A DNA stretch of 64,000 nucleotides from Mucilaginibacter sp. OK098. Lineage in GTDB: Bacteria; Bacteroidota; Bacteroidia; Sphingobacteriales; Sphingobacteriaceae. The stretch lies in NCBI RefSeq assembly GCF_900142915.1, contig NZ_FRCM01000010.1, forward strand, positions 1 to 64,000, in the 5' to 3' direction. The notes below the pieces were generated by a model. That model was given only the letters and a program-made list of their open reading frames with translations. It was not told the origin of the DNA and made no database searches. Below, piece after piece: positions 1 through 8,363 of this stretch. The translations under genes and the position numbers were made by a program. The first letter of the stretch is position 1, and every line of letters begins with the position of its first letter.

Positions 1-3000
1 CTGTTTTGTAATTCTTATAACCGGGCCCGCTTACCGCAGTCAATGTGCTAACAGGGCTTGCTTTTATAGACGTTAACAGCGCATTGCTTGATAATACTGC
101 TGACCTGTTTACTGTTAACGTATAAGTTTTGGTGGCGGTGCCATCTGATGATGTTACAATAGTGGTAATAGTATTTGTACCTACTGCTAATGGCAGGCTT
201 GCGGAGGTTGTGCCCGAAGCTACTGTTGTGCCGTTAATTTTTATGGTGGCATTTACATCGCTGGCTGTTGGGGTTATTTTCAGGGTTGATACGGCATTTG
301 GTACGTTTGCCGTATAGCTGAGGGTAGCTGCTGCAAATACAGGGTTTAACGTACCGCTGCTAATAATCAGGTTTGCAAGAGCCGCATTGTTTGAGATTAC
401 TTTTATATTCAGCGTAGCTATACTGCTGCCGTCAGCGTTATAAGCAGTAATGGTATAATTTGTTGCCCGACTCGCTACTGTTGGGGTTCCGCTGACAATA
501 CCCGTAGCGGTTGCAAAGCTTAAGCCCGCAGGTAAGAAGGGCGCTATATAATAACCGCCAACAGGAACGATCTTTTTAACCGCGTTGTTTAAATAATCGG
601 CCACTAATACGGTGCCGGCACCGTCGACCGCTACACCTTTCGGATTACTGAAGCCGGAGCCTATAGTAACCGGGGCGCCCCCGCCAACAAGGATCTGCTT
701 TACAGCATTGTTGCCATTATCGCCCACATACACGTTGCCCGCCGCATCTGCCGCTATGCCAACCGACTGATTAAACCCGGAGCCTATAGTAATAGGGGCA
801 CCGCCGCCTACCGGGATCTTCTTTACCAAATTGTGGCCATAATCGGTAACGTATACATTGCCCGCAGCGTCTACCGCTACACCACCCGGATTACTGAAGC
901 CGGAGCCTAAAGTAACCGGGGCGCCACCGCCTACCGGGATCTTCTTTACCGCATTGTTGCCGTAATCGGCCACATAAACATTCCCGGCACCGTCTACTGC
1001 TACGCCATATGGTTGATTAAACCCGGAGCCTAAAGTAATAGGGGCCCCGCCGCCTACCGGGATCTTCTTTACTGCATTGTTGCCGTTATCTGCCACATAT
1101 ACATTCCCTGCGGCATCAACCGCTACACCTTTCGGATTACTGAAGCCGGAGCCTATAGTAACCGGAGCACCACCGCCCACCGGGATCTTCTTTACCGCAT
1201 TATTACCGTAATCGGCCACATATATGTTGCCGGGAGCATCTGCCGCTACACCGTATGGATTATTGAACCCTGAGCCTGCTGTAACCGGGCTGGCGCTATA
1301 GCCGGGGGCAGCCACACCGCTGCTTGTTGGCGCCAGTGATGAAATAGCTGTACCAACGTTATAGGTATGAGGGCTGCTGTAACTAATAGTGGGTAAACCT
1401 GCGGGTAAAATCGTTGTAAATAATCCGCGGCCATGTGTGGCAGCTGCCAACGTCCGGTCAGACGCGCGAAACTTTAACATATCAACCTCCACATTTGCCA
1501 ATCCTGAATTTGAAGGGGCCCAAATGGTAGAGTTTCCACTAAGCGCATCTGTTGTCCATACGCCAAGCTCGGTAGCAATCAAAGCTTTGCTTACATCACC
1601 CGGATAAAACATAGCCCAACGAACAGGCATATCGGGCAGGTTACCTTCTACGGCTGTCCAAACCGGTGTTGCCGCTGTAGCGTTTTTTGTTTCAAACAGG
1701 CTTACAATACCATAATTGAAGTACGATACTAAAATATGGTTTTCTGATGCAGGGTCAATAGCAACACATGAAACCGAGATATTATTAAGTGCCGGATTAG
1801 GGCTTAGTATAACGCTGGCGTTGCTTGTCCCAACATTTGCATTATTCACTACAGCTATGGTTCCGTTATCCAGGCCAAAATATACCCGGTTACTGGTAAT
1901 AGGAGACACCGTTACTGAAGTAATATTACTACTATTAAAGCCTGCTACTGTAACTATTGAAGTACTGGGTGAACCAGCTGATATAACATTATTCCACCTG
2001 AAATATTGATTAGCCCCATAACCTGAATATAAATTTTTCTGATTGGAATCATAATCCGAGGGGTTTATAAATGAGCCTGTGTTTCCAAAAAAATGCTCAG
2101 TAAAACTTACACCGTTATCTAAAGAGATCCAATGGTTATTGTAAACATAAGAGGCGATCTGGGTATTTCCGTTTAACTGATCTATAAAAGCATCTCCACC
2201 ATCACCACCTGTTACCTCTGTTGTACTATTTAAACCAGCAGCATTAAATTGTTGCGTGCCATTATCCTGTGCTCCTGCTAAAGCGTAATTATTATTGGTT
2301 GGATGTAATGCCACCGAATAAAACTGGGTAACATTATAACCACTATTCTGTGCAGTAAAAGCGGGTAGTGTTCCTCCGGTAGCATTGGCGCTCGGGGTAT
2401 AAAATATCCCTCCGTCGGTTCCCATTAATAACCTGCTTGATGACCCCGGTGGATATACATAAGCATGATGGTCGGCATGTACATATTGTGAAGCGGTCAT
2501 CCCGCTTATTTCTCCTGTGTACCATTGAGTTATAGGGGTCCATGTAGAACCTCCATCAGCTGATCTTACAGCATCCAAACTGCCGGCAAATAAAGTATTT
2601 GCATTATTGGGGTCAACAGCTGCAGCAATAGAATACCATGCCTGCCCGTTTGAAAACGAGGATCCGGGAGGCACAGCTTTAACGCCCCAGGTATTTGTAC
2701 CCTTGTTGTATTGCTGAACAGATGTCAGGTCGTAGGTATTATTTCCTTCAAATAAAGCATAAACAATATTAGAATTGCCTGGTGCGCAGGCCAGTTTAAT
2801 GCGCCACCAACTTTGGGTTGCCGGTGTTATAACACCTGTAGTTTCAGGAGTAATATTTGTCCATGTACCTGCATTGCCGGTGTTAGCACCATTAACAGAA
2901 AAATCAGACATAAATATATTCCCGGTGCTAAAAACACCTGTGCTCGCATAAACATCGCCATTAGCAGCTAATTGCAAGTCTGCCCCGTCGCCCGGAGCTG

Positions 3001-3856
3001 CTATAACCTGGTTCCAGGTAGTTCCGCCATCTGAAGATTTTTGTATCCCTAATCCTACTCCGGCAACATATACCGCCCCATTTTTATCCACCAAAATACT
3101 ATTAGTCGATGTAAAGGTACTTGTAGATGTCAGCCTATTCCACGTAGTGCCGCCATCGCTGCTTTTCCACACACCCAATCCCTGGATAGCATCACCGTTA
3201 AACCAGCCTTCACCTGTTCCTGCATAAATCTCCAGGGGATTAACCGGATTTTGCGTTATGCAGCTAATAGCTATACTTTCAAAAAAATCATTTATTTTAT
3301 GCCATATTACGGTAGCGGCTGTAATATCAGTGGTGTACCACAAGCCACCGCCTACCCCGCCGGCAAATACTTTTTTATAACCATTAGCTTTATCATTTAA
3401 ATCAAATAATAAAGCCCTGGTACGACCGCCAACATTATTTGGCCCTCTTTCAGTCCATCCAATTGAGCTAATTGTATTAGTTGAACTTAAGCCTTTAATA
3501 TTGCTGGCGTGCTGAATAAGCAATTGGTCCTTTATTTTCCTTGCCTGAATCAGCCTTTCAACCGGTACAATCTTCAATGCAGGGTCCATTGTTCTTTTTA
3601 CCTCCTGTTCATGCCGCGCAACAATATTATCATCTACACCATCTTCAGGAGGGTCCTGAACGTTGCTCACCCCTTTGTAGTTAGCCTTGTTTTTTGAAAT
3701 ATGTTTAGTAGTGTCCCTGATTTTAAAATCAGGATCAATCAACATCAATTTTTTTATTGATCCTACCCGGTTAATTGCTTTAACATTTTGAAAAAATGCG
3801 CTAAAAAGCAAAATCATTAAAATTTTGCAAAATGCTTTTAGATAAAGTATTTTCAT
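1..3856 (-). CDS. Secreted beta-propeller/NHL-repeat protein, C-terminus beyond window
   Basis: This is a long minus-strand frame starting at ATG 3856 and still open at base 1, so at least about 1,285 residues are present. It opens with a signal peptide (MKILYLKAFCKI, hydrophobic stretch, then KA). Next come BNR/sortilin-type propeller motifs such as VWKSSDGGTTWN and IQKSSDGGTTWN and a WTPI-type blade, then part of an Ig-like He_PIG domain (ISYSSPHTYNVGTAIS). Six NHL repeats follow, then the rest of that Ig domain (LPAGLSFATATGIVSGTPT), then a cadherin-like beta-sandwich repeat (SSGTLNPVFAAATLSYTANV). Such proteins are exported and often carry a type IX sorting domain at the C-terminus, which would lie outside the window. 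The function is unknown; binding or adhesion at the cell surface is inferred. Confidence 0.85.
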   Translation of the reverse strand, partial: MKILYLKAFCKILMILLFSAFFQNVKAINRVGSIKKLMLIDPDFKIRDTTKHISKNKANYKGVSNVQDPPEDGVDDNIVARHEQEVKRTMDPALKIVPVERLIQARKIKDQLLIQHASNIKGLSSTNTISSIGWTERGPNNVGGRTRALLFDLNDKANGYKKVFAGGVGGGLWYTTDITAATVIWHKINDFFESIAISCITQNPVNPLEIYAGTGEGWFNGDAIQGLGVWKSSDGGTTWNRLTSTSTFTSTNSILVDKNGAVYVAGVGLGIQKSSDGGTTWNQVIAAPGDGADLQLAANGDVYASTGVFSTGNIFMSDFSVNGANTGNAGTWTNITPETTGVITPATQSWWRIKLACAPGNSNIVYALFEGNNTYDLTSVQQYNKGTNTWGVKAVPPGSSFSNGQAWYSIAAAVDPNNANTLFAGSLDAVRSADGGSTWTPITQWYTGEISGMTASQYVHADHHAYVYPPGSSSRLLMGTDGGIFYTPSANATGGTLPAFTAQNSGYNVTQFYSVALHPTNNNYALAGAQDNGTQQFNAAGLNSTTEVTGGDGGDAFIDQLNGNTQIASYVYNNHWISLDNGVSFTEHFFGNTGSFINPSDYDSNQKNLYSGYGANQYFRWNNVISAGSPSTSIVTVAGFNSSNITSVTVSPITSNRVYFGLDNGTIAVVNNANVGTSNASVILSPNPALNNISVSCVAIDPASENHILVSYFNYGIVSLFETKNATAATPVWTAVEGNLPDMPVRWAMFYPGDVSKALIATELGVWTTDALSGNSTIWAPSNSGLANVEVDMLKFRASDRTLAAATHGRGLFTTILPAGLPTISYSSPHTYNVGTAISSLAPTSSGVAAPGYSASPVTAGSGFNNPYGVAADAPGNIYVADYGNNAVKKIPVGGGAPVTIGSGFSNPKGVAVDAAGNVYVADNGNNAVKKIPVGGGAPITLGSGFNQPYGVAVDGAGNVYVADYGNNAVKKIPVGGGAPVTLGSGFSNPGGVAVDAAGNVYVTDYGHNLVKKIPVGGGAPITIGSGFNQSVGIAADAAGNVYVGDNGNNAVKQILVGGGAPVTIGSGFSNPKGVAVDGAGTVLVADYLNNAVKKIVPVGGYYIAPFLPAGLSFATATGIVSGTPTVASRATNYTITAYNADGSSIATLNIKVISNNAALANLIISSGTLNPVFAAATLSYTANVPNAVSTLKITPTASDVNATIKINGTTVASGTTSASLPLAVGTNTITTIVTSSDGTATKTYTLTVNRSAVLSSNALLTSIKASPVSTLTAVSGPGYKNYKT
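539..1276 (-). repeat. Six tandem 123-bp NHL-coding repeats
   Basis: Six units of exactly 123 bp (41 codons) lie in frame; their starts on the minus strand are at 1276, 1153, 1030, 907, 784 and 661. Each unit reads roughly GSGFxxPxGVAxDAxGNxYV followed by ADYGNNAVKKIPVGGGAP and a short link. DNA identity between units is high (blocks such as aagaagatcccggtaggcgg recur), which points to recent duplication or gene conversion. Six NHL units are enough for one closed propeller. Confidence 0.9.
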
Positions 3857-4064
3857 ATAATATTATTTGTTGTTTTATGGTTAATTATATATGAATAACG
3901 CCAAAAGATGGTTAGTAAAAATTCGTTCGAATAATATATAGAAGGCTTATAGAGCGCATTTTAAAGACAAGGCTAATACTTATTAAATATACATGAAAAA
4001 TATTATTAAAAACAAATATTTCCTGTAATTAAATGGGTGATTAAGAGTTATTTGTAAAACCCAA

Positions 4065-4199
4065 ATGGCAAGATGCGTTGAACTAATAATTTTTGAATAT
4101 GCTGATGAAAATCAGCTACTTATATTGAAGTTTGAGTATGTGCAGGAGTTTTTGTCCAGTAAGTATGACCCCGGCTGGATCGAGCTAATAATTTATTAA
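4065..4199 (+). CDS. Possible 44-residue protein
   Basis: A short ATG frame encodes MARCVELIIFEYADENQLLI and 24 more residues, ending PGWIELIIY. It has an ordinary amino-acid mix and lies in the 519-bp gap between the propeller gene and the monooxygenase gene, with a terminator hairpin just downstream at 4234-4271. I recognise no family and see no clear promoter. It could be a chance frame; the rest of the gap (3857-4064) is AT-rich and featureless to me. Confidence 0.25.
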   Translation: MARCVELIIFEYADENQLLILKFEYVQEFLSSKYDPGWIELIIY

Positions 4200-4233
4200 T
4201 TTTCAGTTATTTATAAATATTGAAAAACTGCAC

Positions 4234-4271
4234 AAAAAAGGCCCTGAAATTTGCGTTTCAAGGCTTTTTTT
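4234..4271. terminator. Intrinsic terminator hairpin
   Basis: Inverted repeat aaaaaaggccctgaaa / tttcaaggcttttttt with a six-base loop. It is flanked by A and T runs on both sides, so it could end transcripts from either direction, most plausibly those of the monooxygenase gene ending at 4376. Confidence 0.7.
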
Positions 4272-4375
4272 GAGCCAGTAGAGGGAACCGGCAAAAGGCC
4301 GAACTTTTTAAACGATTTAGAAAGTGTGAAAAGTAGAGCTTCTCCGACCTTTAACTCTTTTCAATGCCTGATCCC

Positions 4376-5923
4376 TTAACTACAAACAAACCAACTAGCG
4401 GCAGCTTTTTGGAGCTCGCTGCAATCCGGGTCGTTGTCAGAAGCCCAGGCGACAATCCCATCGGGGCGGATCAGTACAGCGCTCAAGCCTAATTGTTCCT
4501 TCGCCCGGCCCGAAACATATTTGATTCGGTCGCCATACTCACCCGCCAAAGTCTTAAGTGAAGTATTTATCTCAAAATCAAGCAGGATTCCTAGGCCATC
4601 GTACATTAACTCGCCAATCTTCATACCGTTTTCCAACTCAAAGTTGGGAACGCTACGGCCTGTTAAAGGGTGGTTGCTACCAGGATTGTAATGTAGGTTA
4701 ACGCCCCACACCCGCCCTGCAAAGTAGGTAGCGCCATCGCGCGTATTCATAATGTCGCGAACAATTGCATTTAGTGCTCGGGCATTGGGCCCCGGTTTCA
4801 TGATTTCAACCTGGGCGCGCGACCAATCTAAAACCTGTGCACCAATTGGGTATCGTTCGGTATAATAACTGTCCAGCAAGCCTTCCGGCGCTTGCTCCCT
4901 GATGGTTGCGGCAAGTTTCCAGCCAAGGTTCATGGCATCGCCCAGCCCAAGGTTAAGCCCCTGGCCTCCCAGCGGAGCGTGAATGTGGGCGGCATCGCCG
5001 GCTAAAAAGACCCGTCCGTTGCGATAGGTTGTGGCCTGCCGTGCCCGGTCGGTCCACGTAGTTGCGATATGCAGGGCGCTGATAGTAACGTCGGTGTTCG
5101 AGATGCGGCGTAGCACTTCCTGTACGTGTTCAAGCGTGATCGGCTTTTTTGAATGATGATATGCCCCGCCATCAAAATCCTGTATGATGACGTAACCTGG
5201 CTGCGATTGCAGGTACATGCCTGTTGGCGTCACGTTGCGGCCCGGGCTTAGTTTCTCCGGGTCGGCAATGTCAATCCGGGTAGAGTAGCCGGTAAATTCC
5301 GGCTCCGTACCGGCGAATTCAAAACCGCCCGTCTTGCGAACAACACTCCGGCTGCCATCGCAACCCACGAGGTATTTACCATTAAAAGATTGGTCACCTG
5401 ATTTAACTGTCACCCCATCTGCTGTTTGGTGAAAACCGGTAATGGCAAGCCCGCGTTTGATCACGACACCCAGGGCTTCTGCACGACGGGCCAGAACCGT
5501 TTCAAGCTCTTCCATTTCAGAAATTAGGCTGGCGTCTGTTGAGCCTGGCAGGCGATACTTCCACTGTGAAGTGTCAATATTATCGTCATAAAATACAATG
5601 CCGGCGAAGTGTCCTCCCTGGCGACGGGCCCCTTGTTTGGTATTTAAGTGAGGGTTTTTAAGGCGTTTATGTATATCGAGTTCTTTTAGCAACCCTCTGC
5701 GGTAAAGCGCTTCAATAGTAGGCGCATTAAGCCCCCGGATCCCAAAGGGAAGCTGCTTTAATGGCGAGTGCGGATCCTCTGCCTTTTCCAGTATCAGCAC
5801 TGAACATTTGGCCAGGGCCAGTTCACAGGCGAGGAACAGACCTACAGGCCCTGCGCCTACGATAATTACATCGTGTATAGAATTATTTTGTGTGGATTTA
5901 TTGTTTTCTGATGTTGCTTTCAT
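4376..5923 (-). CDS. FAD-dependent aromatic monooxygenase (PheA/TfdB-like)
   Basis: The 515-residue product is a class A flavoprotein hydroxylase. The N-terminal Rossmann motif VIIVGAGPVGLFLACELA binds FAD. A central DG motif (LVGCDGSRSVVR) and the late motif GRVFLAGDAAHIHAPLGGQG, which contacts FAD ribityl and pyrophosphate, are both intact. A thioredoxin-like C-terminal segment follows, as in phenol hydroxylase relatives. A TTG at 5944 would extend the frame by seven codons, but ATG at 5923 places the FAD motif normally. The AraC-family gene upstream in the same direction (5965-6801) is a likely regulator. Such enzymes use NAD(P)H and O2 to hydroxylate aromatic rings, including antibiotics; the substrate here cannot be told. 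Confidence 0.85.
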   Translation of the reverse strand: MKATSENNKSTQNNSIHDVIIVGAGPVGLFLACELALAKCSVLILEKAEDPHSPLKQLPFGIRGLNAPTIEALYRRGLLKELDIHKRLKNPHLNTKQGARRQGGHFAGIVFYDDNIDTSQWKYRLPGSTDASLISEMEELETVLARRAEALGVVIKRGLAITGFHQTADGVTVKSGDQSFNGKYLVGCDGSRSVVRKTGGFEFAGTEPEFTGYSTRIDIADPEKLSPGRNVTPTGMYLQSQPGYVIIQDFDGGAYHHSKKPITLEHVQEVLRRISNTDVTISALHIATTWTDRARQATTYRNGRVFLAGDAAHIHAPLGGQGLNLGLGDAMNLGWKLAATIREQAPEGLLDSYYTERYPIGAQVLDWSRAQVEIMKPGPNARALNAIVRDIMNTRDGATYFAGRVWGVNLHYNPGSNHPLTGRSVPNFELENGMKIGELMYDGLGILLDFEINTSLKTLAGEYGDRIKYVSGRAKEQLGLSAVLIRPDGIVAWASDNDPDCSELQKAAASWFVCS

Positions 5924-5964
5924 ATTTATTAATTGAAAGCACAAAATTCCGGAACGCCCTTGAG

Positions 5965-6801
5965 TTAGGATTGTATAAACGCGACAAAATCGTTGCTTAC
6001 AGCCTGTTTCCCTTTCTTCGCTTTTCGCGCGAATGCCCCCGGAGTAATGCCGCTGTAACGCTTGAACTCCCTGCTTAGATGGGGTTGGTCCGTATAACCC
6101 AACTCATGAGCCAGGCCAGCAAGGTTACAATCCGGGTAATGCCATAACCGGTTTCGTACCTGCTCAAAGCGCATCAGGCCAGACACATCCTTAACACTAT
6201 AACCGGAAGATTGCTTGAAGTTCCTTTCCAGTGTACGAACCGTAGCATGAGCCGCCGCCGCTACCTGGCTTACCGGCATGGTGCCGTTCGTTTTCCTCAT
6301 AGCAACTCCCGCTTTGTATAACATACTGTCGCCAGCAATCTCCGACCGTGCATCCAGGAAGTATTGTTTTACCTCAGCCAGCGCTTCATCTATCCTGCCC
6401 GCATGTATCGAACTATTCAGCGTGGATTGAAGCCGGGCAATAGGATGCTCAAATATACGCACGCCGCCTTTACCGGGCTGTAGTCCGAGCAAATCGAACA
6501 CGGTCCAGGGAAAGCACCTGATCGCAATGATCTCCAAACGGTTTTCCGTGTAAAAAACAACAGGCTGATTGAGCAGCCCCATCATAAACGGGGATGGCAA
6601 TGGCTGCTTGGCCCCATTGTAAGAAATGCTAAGGGCGCTCCCGAAATGAAAAATAATTTCTGCGTAGCCGTCCGGTTGTACTTCAAAACTTGACCCTGGT
6701 TCCCCGGAATCTCTCCTGTTGTACCAGAAGCACTTTATGGTATCCCGGAGCTCTTCAGGAGGTTCAAATTCTTGGTGCTGCATTTTGCACAAAGATAGCA
6801 T
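5965..6801 (-). CDS. AraC-family transcriptional regulator
   Basis: The 278-residue protein has a cupin-like N-terminal half of the DUF6597 type (FEPPEELRDTIKCFWYN, VQPDGYAEIIFHFG). Its C-terminal double helix-turn-helix carries AraC hallmarks: VRTLERNFKQSSGYSVKDVS, then LAGLAHELGYTDQPHLSREF and KRYSGITPGAF. A second in-frame ATG at 6783 gives MQHQEFEPPEE, which may be the real start. It lies 41 bp upstream of the monooxygenase start on the same strand, so it may control or be co-transcribed with it. The inducer is unknown. Confidence 0.85.
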   Translation of the reverse strand: MLSLCKMQHQEFEPPEELRDTIKCFWYNRRDSGEPGSSFEVQPDGYAEIIFHFGSALSISYNGAKQPLPSPFMMGLLNQPVVFYTENRLEIIAIRCFPWTVFDLLGLQPGKGGVRIFEHPIARLQSTLNSSIHAGRIDEALAEVKQYFLDARSEIAGDSMLYKAGVAMRKTNGTMPVSQVAAAAHATVRTLERNFKQSSGYSVKDVSGLMRFEQVRNRLWHYPDCNLAGLAHELGYTDQPHLSREFKRYSGITPGAFARKAKKGKQAVSNDFVAFIQS

Positions 6802-7009
6802 GTTTAAAATCCGCCATGTAATTTTCGTGCTTATTCATCCAGGCAGATATTAATTTGTCATCCTGAGCGCGAGCGAAGGATCTTCTATGCGGGACATGAA
6901 CGCAAGACTAGTATGGCGGCGACTCATGATCTCCGGTTTAAACTTTATAGAGAAGTAATATGCCGCTGCGATTTTATTTTTGAAGATCAAAACCCTAACT
7001 TCATAGCAT

Positions 7010-7411
7010 ATGAGCTGGATCTGTCCGAAATGTGAGCGGGAACTCCCCAAACCGGAGCAAAGGCATTATTGCGCGCGGGTAAGCCTGGATAGTTTGTTCC
7101 AGGGCCGACCGCCTGAGCTTGTGCTGGTGTTTGATAAGATCCTGGCCGAGGTGGCGGATTGGGATGGCGTGCTGGTTGGGATCACCCCGAACTGTATCGT
7201 TTTTACCCGGCGGCTAACCTTCCTGGTGATCCGGCCGATGAAAAAGGAGCTGGACGTGAAGTTTTATTCTAAGGTGCCGCATCCCGAAAGACCGGTAATC
7301 AAAAGCATAGCTTCGGGTAATAAGTTCGAAAACCATATCCGGATCGCATTGCTGGATGATTTGCGCCCGGCTTTATTTAACTATCTTCGGGAGTCTTACC
7401 AGCTGTTATAA
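7010..7411 (+). CDS. DUF5655 family protein
   Basis: The 133-residue protein begins MSWICPKCERELPKPEQRHYC, a small zinc-ribbon-like Cys pair followed by a further Cys. The rest matches the DUF5655 pattern: a conserved LFQGRPPELVLVFDKI segment, then a mixed alpha/beta region with FYSKVPHPERPVIKS. The family has no assigned function. The gene sits 35 bp before the DUF1801 gene in the same direction, a probable two-gene operon. The region just upstream (6858-6880) carries a tcatcctgagc-type intergenic repeat fragment. Confidence 0.7.
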   Translation: MSWICPKCERELPKPEQRHYCARVSLDSLFQGRPPELVLVFDKILAEVADWDGVLVGITPNCIVFTRRLTFLVIRPMKKELDVKFYSKVPHPERPVIKSIASGNKFENHIRIALLDDLRPALFNYLRESYQLL

Positions 7412-7446
7412 AAAGCCAATCAATAAATAACCGATAAAATAAAACC

Positions 7447-7839
7447 ATGACCGTAACCGAATACATCAGCAGTGTGCCGGCAGAAAGGCAGGCTACCTTA
7501 ACTACGCTCCATGAAGCAATACTGGCTAATGACCCGACCGTAACCCCGGTGATAAAGCCAATGATGGGTAAGGAAATGATCCTGTATGAAGAGCGCTGTT
7601 ACATGAAATACGGGCTGGCCAGCACCAAAAACTATATGTCGCTGCATTGCCTGCCCATGTATATGAACCCATCCCTTCATTCCAAATACGCCGATCTGTT
7701 ACCCGCCGCCAAATTCCAGAAAGGCTGTATCAATTTTACGGATGGGGAGGCGTTGCCGCCTGCGGTTTTAACCGCCCTGATCGCTGAATGTTCGTCCATC
7801 AGCATCGCGGACATGCTTGAAAAACGTAAAAAGAAATAA
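7447..7839 (+). CDS. DUF1801 (YdhG-like) protein
   Basis: The 130-residue protein matches the DUF1801/YdhG fold: TVTEYISSVPAERQATLTTL, then KPMMGKEMILYEERCYMKYG and a C-terminal helix ending in a basic tail (KRKKK). Relatives include the frataxin-like iron chaperone YdhG/Fra, but that activity is not established for this subgroup. It is downstream of the DUF5655 gene and probably co-transcribed. The 520 bp that follow hold no gene but two copies of a hairpin repeat. Confidence 0.75.
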   Translation: MTVTEYISSVPAERQATLTTLHEAILANDPTVTPVIKPMMGKEMILYEERCYMKYGLASTKNYMSLHCLPMYMNPSLHSKYADLLPAAKFQKGCINFTDGEALPPAVLTALIAECSSISIADMLEKRKKK

Positions 7840-7904
7840 CGTGAAAATTGAATCTGTTATCTTCACTAGCACAGGCAGGGACTTGTTTTTCGGTTAGCTG
7901 TCTC

Positions 7905-8029
7905 TGTCCCAGCAGGGTCTCGCAGAGCGGACCCTGCGCTGGGTTTGTAAAAATTTATGACATAGAAGAATGCCGTATACTTAGCGCGCGGCGCAGGTTC
8001 CCTTGCAGGAGAGCCTGCGAAGACTGAAG
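7905..8029. repeat. Dispersed hairpin repeat A, copy 1
   Basis: About 125 bp starting tgtcccagcagggtctcgca and ending gcctgcgaagactgaag. The first 40 bases form a strong hairpin (cccagcagggtc pairing with gaccctgcgctggg). The same sequence recurs at 8242 and 10098, differing at a few bases. No open frame is apparent. Confidence 0.85.
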
Positions 8030-8241
8030 AATGAAGCGTTCCATTTTTACACGGAACACCCGGAACAAAGTGAAACATGCTGATTATCAATTACATTTAT
8101 TTTTACCTATAATTAATATATTGATTATCAAATAATTAAGTAATTTTCGGGGAATTCCTTCCACACATTTAGCAGCCAAATAGTGATGCAGGCCTTTTGA
8201 AGGGAATACCTGCCGGCAAGCTACACACCGGCAACGCGTTA

Positions 8242-8335
8242 TGTCCCAGCAGGGTCTCGCAGAGCGGACCCTGCGTTGGGTTTGTAAAAATTTATGACAT
8301 AGAAGAATGCCGCATACTTAGCACGCGGCGCAGGG
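8242..8335. repeat. Dispersed hairpin repeat A, copy 2 (shortened)
   Basis: It has the same start and hairpin as copy 1 and matches to ggcgcaggg, then diverges, so the last 30 bases of the full unit are missing. It lies directly downstream of the DUF4157 gene (stop at 8364), while copy 3 lies upstream of it, so the gene is bracketed by two copies in the same orientation. Confidence 0.8.
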
Positions 8336-8363
8336 AGTGGCACGCTTGGCACGGGTGGGTAAT

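Noticed and set aside
539..1276. Regular 123-bp repeats as a CRISPR array
   Set aside because: The repeats are in frame, code for NHL blades and have no unique spacers.
4272..4350. Decayed tRNA after the terminator (gagccagtagagggaaccgg)
   Set aside because: A few bases resemble a tRNA 3' end, but no cloverleaf can be drawn; a similar stretch at 20415 also does not fold.
6850..7050. 66-codon minus-strand frame
   Set aside because: It overlaps the DUF5655 start and a dispersed tcatcctgagc repeat; no coding signal.
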